The position numbers and the translations under genes were made by a program. DNA of 64,000 bases from Proteromonas lacertae (Eukaryota; Sar; Bigyra; Opalinata; Proteromonadidae). The notes under the pieces are model-generated. The model was not told the origin of the DNA and did no database searches. It saw only the letters and a list, made by a program, of their open reading frames with translations. The stretch is from positions 92,098 through 156,097 of the forward strand of contig NGBS01000012.1 of the NCBI GenBank assembly GCA_002245135.1, written 5' to 3'. Position 1 is the first letter of the stretch, and each line of letters begins with the position of its first letter. Shown here piece after piece: positions 12,482 through 24,239 of this stretch.

Positions 12482-13339
12482 TTAAAATCTTAATGAATGG
12501 TAAAATCTATTTGTTGTTTTATTCTCTATTTTATTCCACATTTCTTCTGAAACATGTGTATACCAAGTGAAATAATCTCCTATATATTTTTTGTCTATTA
12601 TTACATAAGAATAATTTGAAAAAATAACACTCTCTGGAATGCTTGTTTCTGATATAGCATGTATTCCTTTTGATAATAGCTCACTTATTCTATTTATCAT
12701 TCTACTTGACCATCTTTGAACAAATTCCTTAGAAAAATATCCAACTGAGTTATTTGAATATATCATTCTCCATCTTGTATAATTATCAGTACAACAGTGA
12801 AGAAGTGGCCATAATGTATCACTATAAAGAGTTATTTCAGATGTTATAAAATCATAATCAGTCTTATCATATACTTTAAAAAAATTGTTTAAAACGCCAC
12901 TATAACCAATATCTTGTTCTAATACCCAAACATATTTATATTTTTCTTTACACTTCTTATACCACTCTATTATTGACTCTGTATGAGAAATCCAAGGATA
13001 AAATACTTCATCAGGAACATTTCCATGTCTACAATGTCCAGGTGTTCTTAAATCTTTTATTAGTGGATATCTTCGAATTATAAAATCAGTATCAATTCTA
13101 AATACATTTCTAAACGAAAAATTAAATGTTGTTTTAGAATTTGTAATAATCCAAAATGTATACACTTTATCTAGTGTTTTTATCCACGACAAATATCTTT
13201 TCTGCTGATTGATTGTTGGTTTGACAACTCTTATTACCACAGCATTTTCATATTTAAATTTGTTATTTAAAAAATACAATATATTTAGAATAATAATTAT
13301 ATAAACAACAACAATAATACGAAATACATTTATTAACAT
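12482..13339 (-). CDS. Type II membrane protein, glycosyltransferase-like
   Basis: A single-exon gene of 285 residues. Residues 5-25 are a signal anchor (FRIIVVVYIIIILNILYFL) after a four-residue cytosolic tip, which predicts a Golgi or ER lumenal protein. The lumenal part starts with a beta strand NAVVIRVV and contains the segment YVWVLEQDIGYSG, which resembles the strand-plus-acidic motif of GT-A glycosyltransferases (EQD in place of DxD). It has four Cys residues and several Asn-X-Ser/Thr sites. I cannot place it in a named CAZy family, so the glycosyltransferase call rests on topology and this one motif. Confidence 0.6.
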   Translation of the reverse strand: MLINVFRIIVVVYIIIILNILYFLNNKFKYENAVVIRVVKPTINQQKRYLSWIKTLDKVYTFWIITNSKTTFNFSFRNVFRIDTDFIIRRYPLIKDLRTPGHCRHGNVPDEVFYPWISHTESIIEWYKKCKEKYKYVWVLEQDIGYSGVLNNFFKVYDKTDYDFITSEITLYSDTLWPLLHCCTDNYTRWRMIYSNNSVGYFSKEFVQRWSSRMINRISELLSKGIHAISETSIPESVIFSNYSYVIIDKKYIGDYFTWYTHVSEEMWNKIENKTTNRFYHSLRF

Positions 13340-14114
13340 AAATATTTAAAATCATCTTTTAAATTATCTTTCTTTCTTTCTTATATAGTATATCTTGAAT
13401 TTACTATCATAATTCCATGACCATCTTTTTTCTTTTTAAGATTATTATACTATTTTTTTGCTCATTGAAGAGCGAAGTTTTAATGCTGAATATGCGTCTA
13501 GTCGATAGTTATTTACAATTAAGTTAAATAAAACTGAATATAAAACTGAAACTAATAAAATGTTGTTTTTAGATTTAGATGTAATTTTTATATCCTTACC
13601 AAAACGTGAATTCTTTTATATACACACATATTTTTTTAGAACAAAATATAATCTTTCAAATCATCTAGATAAAAATGTAACAATTGTTTTACAGGATATT
13701 GCATACCAGTGAAAAATGTCGATATTGCATTTATTAGGCATACTAAGCATTATAATAACACATTAATAAGTAGATGTATTAATTCTGTTTTAGCGGAAAA
13801 AAATATTACTCTAACAGAACGGCATTTAAAACTCAAATCAGATGAGTACTGAAAAGAATATTCAACAAACTGATTTGAAATTTAGAAAATAAAAATGAGA
13901 ATAAAAAGTCGAAAGGAAGCATTTATATTGAATTACTGAAGCAATATTGGATTTATTCCTCATATAATGCATAGTCAAACCTAGATTTTAAGAATACACT
14001 ACCTACCACATTATAGACATAGATTTAGTTAGAGTTAAATTCATTATAGAATATTTATATATTTTAACCCCACAAACAACATCACAATCACATATACTAT
14101 GTTAATGTTTTGAA
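13340..14114. other. Intergenic with possible small coding remnant
   Basis: About 775 bases. A short frame from ATG at about 13560 runs 50 codons to TGA near 13709. The +1 frame then stays open for about 55 codons to TGA near 13852 (segment KNVDIAFIRHTKHY). Together they look like a small frame-broken gene or leftover exons, but no family is recognisable and codon evidence is thin. The rest is plain A+T-rich spacer. Confidence 0.3.
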
Positions 14115-16121
14115 TTACCTCTCCACAACCCTACTTCCTCTACCTCTTCCCCTTCCTCTGCCTCTTCTAACATGTTCTTCCATTTTCACAATTTCAGCAA
14201 TCTTACGTCTACCAGCTCCTCTTCTAGCGCCACCTCTTCTAGATCTATGTTGCTTAGCAATATCATCATCATCATCATCTTTTCCCTTCAAAAACTCAGA
14301 AACATCATAAATCGGTTGAGATGGTGCTTCATCACTACTTCCACTTTCACTGTTATGAGGTTCATCATTATCATTGCTGATATTATCATTATCTTCGCTA
14401 TTACTACTATCACTAAATTCCCAATTCCCATTTAATATTGATAATGCACCAATATCTTTTGGATCTTCACTGTTATTATCATTTTCACTTCTGCTATTAC
14501 TACTTTCGCTGTTTCTATCAGATATTGATGAAGAATTAGCAGTAGAGGAAGGCGAATTATTATTATTATGGTTATTATTCTCAATTGGAAGATTAGAATC
14601 ATCTACATTAAACAATAAAGTACCTTTTCTATTAGGCCTTCTATATTCAGATGGATGAAATATATGTCCTAACGTAATTTCTATTACTTCATCACTTCCG
14701 TTTAAAACAACTTGAAAAGTTCTATTTTCTGGTTTTAATCCTATTAATTTTGCACCAAATAATTGTTGGTTGATTAATACATGAATATTACTGTTTATTT
14801 CTATTCTATGAGAATCTAAATACTTATCCAATAATCTAAAATTCTGATCATATACTAACTTTCTATAATTATCATAATCATTTGATAATAATTCATTCTT
14901 CAATTCTATATATCTAAATTCCTGATCTGTTAAACTAATATTCTCTATTACTCCATTTATTTCTACTTCATGTAAACAAGTAATGTTGGAAAATGATTTA
15001 ACAATTCCTTTAATCCACTGCTCATTTCTCTTAATCTCAATTTCTACATTATATAATGGAATAATATCAATATTATTAGAGTTAGAATTATTATTATCAT
15101 AATTTCTACTTCTATGACAGTTTCTAATATGATTATTAAACAGTTCATGTGAGCAGAAGTTATAAACACAAGTAGCCATTAATTTACATGGATAAATATT
15201 ATATTTACATCTATAACAAACATGTTCGACATATTCATGAAAATTCAAATTACTCAATTTGCATCTAGGACAAGAATATTCTTTTATTCTTTTTTCTATT
15301 TCTTTATTATCCAATAATTTAGTAATATCTGTTGTATTCAAATGTTTTATTGAATTATAATCATCAGGTTGTAACATCATTTGTTTAAAGATTGATGTAT
15401 AATTCTTAAATATATTTTTATTATTTGTATTATCAATATGTATTAATTCATATAAATCCAAAGGTTCATAGTTTGTATATGTATAGTTTGGTTTTTGTAT
15501 TGTTAAATCTTCTTCTTTTCTAATTTCAAGTACTCGAGTTTGAAATAATGATAAGGTTTTTGTTAATATTTCCTTATCTTTATTTGAAAATGAATTAGGA
15601 GTATCATTTTCTACTGTTGCTTTTGGAGTTGTATTTTCATCAGGAATATATTTCAACAATGAAGTATCTGGTTTTAATTTATCAAAACTTAAAATGGGTT
15701 TATGAAAATTATCATAACAATAATCCCCAACTATTCCATGAATTTCATTATTTCTAATTTCCAAGTCATTCTTCAGTCTATTTGCTCCATCCATTTCAAT
15801 ATTTAAAGAATCATATTTCTTATTAATTGTGCTGCAAACACAAGGTCTTTGATTAAGAGGTGGAAACATATATCCACTAAAAGATGGATGAATCATTGTT
15901 GAATTATAAATCGTATTAATATGAGAATATTTTCCTTTAACTTTTGATCTACCGAAAAATACTGGAGAAATATGATTTGATTGGTAAAATAATGTATTAT
16001 ATGGTACTATGTAATTAGTATCTTCTATTCTCCAAGTATTGGTAATAATATTTTCACTATATGATTCAAAATTTCCATCTGGAACAGAATCTTTTATTTT
16101 TAATATTTTATTACATCTCAT
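14115..16121 (-). CDS. Cys/His zinc-cluster protein with acidic and Arg-Gly tails
   Basis: A 668-residue single-exon protein without a recognised family. The middle holds a Cys/His cluster: CPRC, HVCYRCKYNIYPC, then C...FCSHELFNNHIRNCH, consistent with two or three zinc sites. It is followed by two beta-rich repeats (around VEIEIKRNEQWIKGIVKSF and IHVLINQQLFGAKLIGL) that resemble Tudor or SH3-like barrels. Next comes a long Asn/Ser/Asp/Glu-rich disordered region, and the end is basic: RRGGARRGAGRRK and an RGRGRGRGRG run. Zinc fingers, Tudor-like barrels and an RG tail together point to a nuclear nucleic-acid or chromatin protein; this is inference. The N-terminal 250 residues have no identifiable domain. 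Confidence 0.7.
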   Translation of the reverse strand: MRCNKILKIKDSVPDGNFESYSENIITNTWRIEDTNYIVPYNTLFYQSNHISPVFFGRSKVKGKYSHINTIYNSTMIHPSFSGYMFPPLNQRPCVCSTINKKYDSLNIEMDGANRLKNDLEIRNNEIHGIVGDYCYDNFHKPILSFDKLKPDTSLLKYIPDENTTPKATVENDTPNSFSNKDKEILTKTLSLFQTRVLEIRKEEDLTIQKPNYTYTNYEPLDLYELIHIDNTNNKNIFKNYTSIFKQMMLQPDDYNSIKHLNTTDITKLLDNKEIEKRIKEYSCPRCKLSNLNFHEYVEHVCYRCKYNIYPCKLMATCVYNFCSHELFNNHIRNCHRSRNYDNNNSNSNNIDIIPLYNVEIEIKRNEQWIKGIVKSFSNITCLHEVEINGVIENISLTDQEFRYIELKNELLSNDYDNYRKLVYDQNFRLLDKYLDSHRIEINSNIHVLINQQLFGAKLIGLKPENRTFQVVLNGSDEVIEITLGHIFHPSEYRRPNRKGTLLFNVDDSNLPIENNNHNNNNSPSSTANSSSISDRNSESSNSRSENDNNSEDPKDIGALSILNGNWEFSDSSNSEDNDNISNDNDEPHNSESGSSDEAPSQPIYDVSEFLKGKDDDDDDIAKQHRSRRGGARRGAGRRKIAEIVKMEEHVRRGRGRGRGRGSRVVER

Positions 16122-16813
16122 GTTGGTTATTGGTTCTATTCATATTTATTATATATTTATATTCTTTTATTTATACGTTTTATTAATGGATAATGTTTTT
16201 CTGTCAATTGTTTTTTTCGATACTTTGACATTTCTGGATTGTATATATCCGTGAATATCTTTCTTTTCACTTTGTCTATTTTATTATTATTATTGTAATA
16301 TAAATATACAAAAATCACCATTTTCTATTTCATCTCTGTATGGTTGACTTAAAAAATTGAAAAACTTTACATAACTTTCCCTTGTTGGTAATAATGAAAT
16401 CACTTCTGTTAAATTTGCTTTATTTAATTCCACTATTTTTAATATATAAAAAACATGAAAATCATACATATGTCTTTGTTGGTTGAATGAACTGAATTTG
16501 CTGGATTGCAGTAATGCTGAACTAAATAGCTAATATGATCCTTTTCTTTCCATTGGTTATCCTATTTATACTAAAAAAAGTCTAACTATACTACACATAA
16601 CTTTGCTGATTCGAAAAAAAGAGGAGATCTCGTCAACATAAGTGAACAATTTGAACAACTAAAATAGTTGTCAATTATAGAATCATCAATTATTTTACTC
16701 TGAAAAGCATTCAGCGGTTCTTCCATAAACGTAGAATTAAAATATTAAATGATTCGTACTTCTAACGATTGTTTATTGTCCAATTATTATTTTTATTTAT
16801 TGTATTTACACAG
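16122..16813. other. Intergenic region between divergent genes
   Basis: A spacer of about 690 bases separates the minus-strand zinc-cluster gene from the plus-strand kelch gene. Only short frames are present. An ATG at about 16750 opens a 30-codon frame that ends before the kelch start, so it is either an upstream ORF or chance. No RNA gene or repeat was seen. It must contain both promoters. Confidence 0.5.
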
Positions 16814-18568
16814 ATGTTTTATGGAAACACAAACGTAATTGATATTAAAAGCAAGAAATATAGTGTATCAGGACATAGATCAATATGTAATAAACGCTTC
16901 TTATACATTTTGGGAGGATATACTACAAAGAAAGATGAGCCCTATAGAATTTCAAGAAAAGAATCATTTAAAATTTCAATGTCTACTTATGAGATAAGTA
17001 ATGTACAGTTATCTCTACCTTCTTTTTTTGCAATGACAGCTATAGATGAGTATAACTATATATATGTGAATATTATGTAGTTATATAATTGTGCATGGTG
17101 GAATATTTTACAAATATGAAAATAAAAAACAAAAGATTGTTGTAAGTAGTTCTTTACATTTTTTTAGATGGGAAAATAATGATATAGAACATATTGATAT
17201 TAAAAAATCATTAGATAATACTCCAGTAGGACTTTATCATCATCAATCAGCATTTTTTGCAAGGGATTTAATTGTATATTTTGGAGGAATTTCAGAGGAT
17301 GATAAAGACGAGGAATTACCAAACGATTCAATATATTTCTTGAAAATGAAATTAAAAGGTAATGAAATAAAAAGTGTAAAATGGGTTGATATAGATTGTT
17401 CTAATCCTGAAATTAGTCCACGAGCTAGAACAGGCCATACTTTAGTATCACATGCTAATACAGAAACTTGTATTTTATATGGTGGAAAAGATAAAGATGA
17501 TAAAATATTAAGTGATATTTATATATTAATTTGTAGTGAAGATAATAAGTATGAATGGATTCAACCAGTATTTCCTAAACCAAGTATGAGATTACCACCT
17601 TTATATGGTCATTGTATGGAAGAATATAATGATGATTGCTATATAATATATGGAGGTGAAACAGATAATTTTAATACAAATAGTCAAATTTATATATTTA
17701 CAATGTTGAAATATCCAATAATTGAAAATGATGATGAGAATTTTTATGTTAGTTTGAGTAAACCGTTATTATCAAATGGATTACCTTCTCCATCATTGAA
17801 TGCATCTATGAGCGAATATAAAGGAACAATTTATATATTTGGAGGTAATTTAGATGATGAAGTATTGAATGATTTTTATGAATATACAATTACAGATAAA
17901 TTAATAGAAACGGAGAAACCGAGAGGAAGTTCATTATATGAGTTCTTAAAAGAATTGAATCTATTATATTTACTGGATGTTTTTTTAAAGAATAAAATTC
18001 AAGAAAAAAATGATTTGGATTATGTAAGTGAAAAGCAATACATTGAAATGGGATTAAAATTGGGTGAATATAGATTAATTATGAAAAATATTGGATTTAT
18101 TAAAAGTATATATATATATATATATTAATGAATATAATAATAATAGGATTGGATAATTGTGTTGTTAAAGACTTTCAAAGGAATGATTTGATGTTATTCA
18201 ATAAAAAAGATATAAAAAAATTCAAAATAGATGGAAGTTTAGGTGATGAAGAGAGTGAAATATTTTTATTAGATAATAATGTTATAGGAATGAAAGAATC
18301 TAGTGTTTTAGATAGGTTAAAAGAGATTAAAGATCAAGTAGGAGATACATCTGTTGATTTGAAAGGGTTTAAAGCTTATAATTGTGTAGTTTGTCAAGAT
18401 AATCTCTCAAAATATGCATTTATACCTTGTGGGCATTATGGTGCATGCGAAGAATGTTGTAATTTATTGAAAGCTAAACCTGCATTTAAATGCCCTTTCT
18501 GTAGTCATAAAGATCCTGAAATTGTTGAAGTAAAATTACCTCCTAATGATGATTATGATGAAGATTAA
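16814..18568 (+). CDS. Kelch-SAM-RING protein, likely E3 ubiquitin ligase
   Basis: The domain order is unusual. Kelch repeats (residues about 25-340) are marked by FLYILGGYTT, IIVHGG, LIVYFGG, CILYGGKD, CYIIYGGE and IYIFGGN blades. Next is a SAM domain (SSLYEFLKELNLLYLLDVFL...DYVSEKQYIEMGLKLGEY). After an intron at about 18107-18149 the last exon gives a C3HC4-type RING: CVVCQDN, IPCGHYGACEECC, CPFC. That intron joins in phase 1, so kelch, SAM and RING are one protein. The RING predicts ubiquitin ligase activity, with kelch or SAM as the substrate or assembly module. The frame changes by +1 at 17067-17078 (ATG TAG TTA), inside a kelch blade. The start is placed at ATG 16814; upstream in-frame sequence lacks ATG. 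Confidence 0.8.
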
Positions 18569-19022
18569 CTAATTAAAGAAATAGATTGTATTACTTTTTT
18601 TTTCAAGAAAATACATTAATTGAAAATATAGTCAGTTATGCTTGAATATAATCAAACCTTATTTTTTAATATTTTCTTTTGTAATGTGTGTTTAAGCAAA
18701 ATTAATATTAGAAGAACCATTTTATCTGTTAACATTCATGAAGATTGTTGAATTGACATGAAAGTAGCTTGAGTATTTAAATCTTGATGTTCTTTTTTAG
18801 GAATATATACTTTACTTGATTTAACAAAACACTATAGAATAATGCCAATCCATTATTATTAAAGAATACACCATTATTCTGAAATACATATCTTAAGTAT
18901 ATAGAAACTATTATTTTCACTGTTTAAAAGGATTATGTATATAAATACAAATATTCATCATGTAAAAACAGTTGTATGTAAATTTGGTTTATGTAAATAG
19001 TTGAGTATTTTTACAGTTTTAC
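18569..19022. other. Intergenic, no gene seen
   Basis: About 450 bases of A+T-rich DNA between two plus-strand genes, expected to hold the kelch-SAM-RING 3' end and the kinesin promoter. No frame, RNA gene or repeat was recognised. Confidence 0.5.
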
Positions 19023-20282
19023 ATGTCTAAATCAGAAGCTATATCTGTATATTTAATATTTATCCATTAGGTTTATGCTAGGTTCCGTCCTACTAATGAA
19101 ATTGAAAGCAGAGAAGGTGGTGGAGATTGCTATTCTAATATATCTGATGTATATTGTTTTTTTATTGTATTTATAGGACACAGTCGAGATAGACTATAGA
19201 AAATATACATTTGATAGAATATATCCTCCCAAAACCCCACAAGCTACTATGTATATATTCTAAATTTTACTCATTAGGTATGAAACAATAGGAAAGATGC
19301 ATGTAGAACAAGCATTAAAAGGGTTTAATACAACTATTATTGCGTATGGACAGACAGGTTCAGGTAAAACTTATACAATTGAAGGATTAGATATTCTTAG
19401 CGATGATGTAGAGACAAAGGGATTAATACCAAGAATATTCATGGAATTAATAGATACAAAACTTTTTCTACATGATAGATCAAATTATGAATTAAATATT
19501 TCTGTATTATTATCATATATATATATGCATATAGATATCTATGGTAGAAATATACAAGAACAAAGTTTATGATTTATTAAAACCAGGAAAAGCGTTAGAA
19601 ATTAATGCAGATAAAGAAGGTTTTTATATTAAAGATATTGAAAAGAAAACTGTAAATGCAGATAATGATATGATTGAAGTATTTAAAAACGGATCAAAAA
19701 ATAGGAAAAAAACTTCAACTAAAATGAATGATCATTCTTCAAGAAGTCATATGGTGGTGATGCTAGAATTAGTTCAGGTTAATACAGTTAGCGGAAAAAA
19801 GATAAGCAGTATATTTAATATTGTAGATCTTGCTGGGTCAGAAAAGTTAGGAGTATCTGATGATGTAGATGAAACAAAAACAATTAGTTCATCATTGTCA
19901 GAATTGGGTCAAGTAATAAAAAGATTAGTTGACAAAGCAAAACCTAATAATAACAATGCTATTGATCCAGTTTATAGGAATAATGCATTAACAATGATAT
20001 TAAAGAAAAGTTTAAATGGAAATTGTAAAACATCAGTTATATTATGTTGCAGTCCAACATTTAGTAATAGAGATGAAACAATGAATAGCTTGAGGTTTGG
20101 AAAACTCTGCAAAGAGATTAAGAATAAAGTTAGAAAAAATATTGAAGCAGGTTCATCGGAATTAAAAGCAGAAATTAAGAGATTACAATCTGAACTTAGA
20201 TTATTACAGGTTAAGTATGATAAATTGAAAGGAATTGAAGTGAATGAAGAAGAAAGAGATGAAATTCTTAATGTATATTTGC

Positions 20283-20317
<35 letters not shown>

Positions 20318-23059
20318 AGAATCTTAATTCGCAAATAGAGAGTATGAATGATCTTATTTCTGAACAGAAGTCTATTATAGAAAGAGATGAAACAGTCATG
20401 AAACAATTGAAAGATGAGAATGAGAAATTGATGAAAGAAGCAGATAAAGAAGATCTAGAAGTATATTGATAGGTATAATCTGTATAATAGAATGAAGTGA
20501 ATAACCTAAATAATACCATAGAAGAATTAAAGAATCAATTAACATCATATCAAGAGATGAGTAGTAATTTAAATGCAAAATTAAAGACATATGAAATTAA
20601 TGTTAAAGATAAAGATGAAGATATTAAAAGACTAGATGAAGAGATGAATAACAATAAGAGTAACTACTTATCAGAAAGAGATGAATTTAAAAAGAGATAT
20701 GAAGAGATGAATAACACTATTAGTTTGCTAAATGAACAAAAAGCTGATATAGAAGTATATAATGGTTTTATATGTTATTTTTCAAATAGAAAATGTATCA
20801 TGAAAAGATTATCAAAATACAGGATGAATTATCTTTAAATAATCTTGAAGATGTTTTAACAGAATCTCAAATTAAATCCTTAAATAGTAGTATAAATGAA
20901 AATGTTAATAATAATGTTGAAGAAGATTTAGAGAAAAATAAGGATCCAATCATTGTAAAAATAAAAATGATAATGGAATTTAATAAAGTGACAATTCAAA
21001 ATAATCTCAAAGAGATTGAAAGACTTAATGAAAAATATAGAGAATTAAATGATAATTTTCAGAAAAAAGAAATTAATTGTACAGAGTTAAAAACTGCTTT
21101 AGATGATAGATTCAATGATATTATCAAAATTGTATTAATAACAATCAATAATATTTTTTAATTTATAGAAAAGAGATTATAATGATAGAGAGAAAAGGTT
21201 ATTGGAGAAGATAAACTGTTTAAATAGTCAATTATCATACTCTAGACAGAATTATGAGAAAGATATTGAAGATAAACAAAGTGTAATAAAGCAATTGAGT
21301 GAAAGATTGAATATACTAAAAAGACAGTTTAGAACTAGAAATATAGAAGATATGTCAAAATCTATTGTATTGATCTAAGGGTTATTGTTATTATAGTATC
21401 CTACAAAAACAAAAATTCTTCAATCATCTCATCTAGCAGACACTAATAAAAAGTTTGGCGTTTCTTTTCATAGTTTAGTTGATGATGATGCTTTTATTCC
21501 GCCAGTTATCAAAAAGAATATGGCTAAATTGAATAATGAAATAAAGAATCTAAATGATGAAATAAGTAGATTCATTGTATTAGTTATAGTATTATAATAT
21601 AGGATGAAAAAGAGCAAGATGCTAAGATAATCGATATATTAAATGAAGAAAAAAACGAACTTCAAACAAAGTTGGAGGGAATATCTAATAAGATGAAAGA
21701 AAAGAACAAAGAATATGAAATAGAAAGAAATGAATTGAAAAATGAAAATGCTAATTTGAAGAAAGTATATGAAGATGTGAAGATGAAAACAAATGATATG
21801 AAGAAAGATAATGATCAATTAATGAAAGAGAAAGAAGATTTAAAGAAAGAGATGAAAGAAAAGATCAAAGAATATGAAATAGAAAGAAACCATTTAAGAA
21901 TCGAGAATGAGAAGGCAAATAAAAATAATGTAATATTGGTATATAATCTGATTTTATTTTTATAGACTAAACAATACAATTCTAAAGTACATGAATTAGC
22001 GAATTCAATAAGTGAATTGAATAATATTAAACATAAATATAATAGCCTTTTCTCTGAAAATAATCAGTTGAAAAAAATTGATGCTGATTTGCATTTAGAA
22101 TATAATAAAAAGAAAATGGATTGTGATTCACTTAAAATAGAATATGATAAATTAAAAAGACAAATAGAGATTAAAGAAAATGACATAAGAAGATTAAATG
22201 AAAATATGAATGAAGAGATAAATAAAAAGGATAAAATTATTAATAACCTGGAAAGACAGTTAGAAGATGAAAGAAGTAGAGAAAAAGTGTTTATAAAATC
22301 AGATTATAAAGAAAAATATAACAAATTATCACAACAAAAGAGGTTCTTTCAGGATTCTGTAAGTAAACATAATAATGGTGGTTTAATATCACAAGAAATG
22401 TATGATAAATTATTGAAATCTTATAATGATGTATGTGATGAATATAGTAGAATGATAATTCTTAAATTTTATGATTATGATAATTTTTATCTAACAGAAT
22501 ATTTGGATGGTAAAAAACCATCTTTATTTTCAGGCCATCTTCATCCACTTACATTAGATGAAGAAATTAGAATGAAATTAATGAAAGAAGATTTAGAATG
22601 TGACTACATCTTATATTTCCCATCTAGTATTGATTGTGGAATGTTTTCTTCAGAATACATTGAAAAGGTGTTTAGTAATGATAGAAATATAAAAACAGTT
22701 CATTATCTTATAGAAATATTTTTAAGTTTAATTGGATTTAAGCTTAAAAATGATAAATTAATTTCATTAGCAACAGAGAATAGATTATTCAGTTTAACAA
22801 ATAAAACCTATCAAATAGGCTATAACTCAAATTTTAAAACATTTAAGAGAAACTGGTCCAGAAAAAATTGCAGATTACTATAATAAAAGGATTAATTTAT
22901 GAAATTAATCGTGATGGTCCACTTAACACAAGAAAAGTAAGGCAAGCATTTCATGATTATTGGATTAACCTGTATTAATAATATGATTTACATTTTTTTA
23001 TAGAATAGTTGATAAAGAACAGAAAACAATACTTAGAAAACAGGTTAAAAATTATTAAT
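19023..23059 (+). CDS. Kinesin with N-terminal motor and long coiled coil
   Basis: This is a plus-end type kinesin by layout (motor first). ATG at 19023 gives MSKSEAIS, and the first introns (19047-19070, 19150-19177 and 19252-19278) join a complete motor: ARFRPTNE, the P-loop AYGQTGSGKTYT, VEIYKNKVYDLL (across the 19507-19537 intron), switch I NDHSSRSH and switch II FNIVDLAGSEK. From about residue 340 to 1000 the protein is almost continuous coiled coil across many small exons, with introns such as a (TA)n one at 20271-20319. A C-terminal globular part of about 180 residues (from about 22440) is unrecognised. It shows two +1 frame changes (about 22820-22881 and 22881-22900) before a properly phased last intron near 22975 and TAA at 23059. 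The kinesin class is undetermined. Confidence 0.85.
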
Positions 23060-23229
23060 TGGTCATTTTAATGAGATTAATAGAATTACTTTAAAATATA
23101 TTATATATATACATATTTCTTTATCAAACAGATTATTTATGATATTTGATATAAAATAATATCAAATTAATTGTCATATGTTTATTTACTATCCCCATAT
23201 CAAAAATGTAAAAATCATTAAAAACTATT

Positions 23230-24033
23230 TTAAGGTAAATCGTCACAATTATTATCTTTAAAGTACTGCCATAATCTATTTTTCAGTTTTAAGATATTAT
23301 CTGTTATTATTTTCCAATGTTCAAACATCTAAAGAATTAACAACAATGACTATATACTTCTTCTCTAGATAGATTACTCTGGATTGCTTCTAAGAAGGTT
23401 TCTTTATATGGACAAGCTACCATAGCTGTCTATAATGTTAATAGCAATTTGAAGTGTATACGCTAAATGCAGTTCTAATATACCAAGGATGATGATGAGC
23501 TAATGCTTTATTATAACTTTCTCTGCATATTTTACTTAGTTCTTTATCTCTTTCTTCGTAAACTTGCATTAATTATTTCATAAATAAAATCTAAAAACCA
23601 TAATAATCGTAAAACTGTTCTTGATGCACAATGATAAAATTTTCCTTTACCATTCCAACCTCCTAACAAAGTAAATTAATTCACTAAAATACTATCTCCT
23701 GTTCTTTCTACTTTCATGCTTTTATCTGTTTGTACTAATTGCTAATATAAGTTTATTTATTAAATAATATATGTAATACTTGAATTGTTACTTTAGAAGG
23801 AGATCCTTGTAACTTACCTATACTAAAATATTCATTTCTTCGATCTTTTAAATTCTTTATTTTTGTTACTACATCTGAAGTGGCAAATGAAAAACCACTT
23901 CCTAATATGTCTAAATATAGTAAATTTAATTCCAAAATATACGAAATAATCTTGTAAATTCTTCATTTAAAGATAGAAAATCATCTAATTTGGTGTCTCT
24001 ATTTGATACAAGTATTTCTGTAATTCTTTGCAT
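23230..24033 (-). CDS. Glycolipid-transfer-fold (GLTP/ACD11-like) protein
   Basis: This is a soluble lipid-transfer protein of the GLTP fold; members bind ceramide-1-phosphate or glycosphingolipids. ATG at 24033 gives MQRITEILVSNRDTKLDDF, then a phase-1 intron near 23923-23952 leads into HILGSGFSFATSDVVTKI, the family's Asp-bearing lipid headgroup helix, and KIKNLKDRR. Further exons carry RTVLRLLWFLDFIYEIM (the Trp/His region), ALAHHHPWYIRTAFSVY (catalytic-type His and Trp) and MVACPYKETFLEAI. The end is WQYFKDNNCDDLP, TAA at 23230. Introns of about 30 nt occur throughout and some exon limits between 23440 and 23760 are approximate. Size (about 210 residues) fits a single-domain GLTP protein. 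Confidence 0.78.
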
Positions 24034-24239
24034 TCTGAATAGATTAAATGTAAGTGCTAATGTGAATAATTATTCTTTCAATACCTTCTGGCATTGTCTG
24101 TGATCTAATGGTATGATATTGAGAATGTTTTTAAATTGGCGAAAAATTTAATTGGGGATATCAAAAAAGTGATTTTCAAATAATTTCCGTACAACCCAAA
24201 GTACACCATAATTTTAAAATAGAAAAATATTCATTTATT

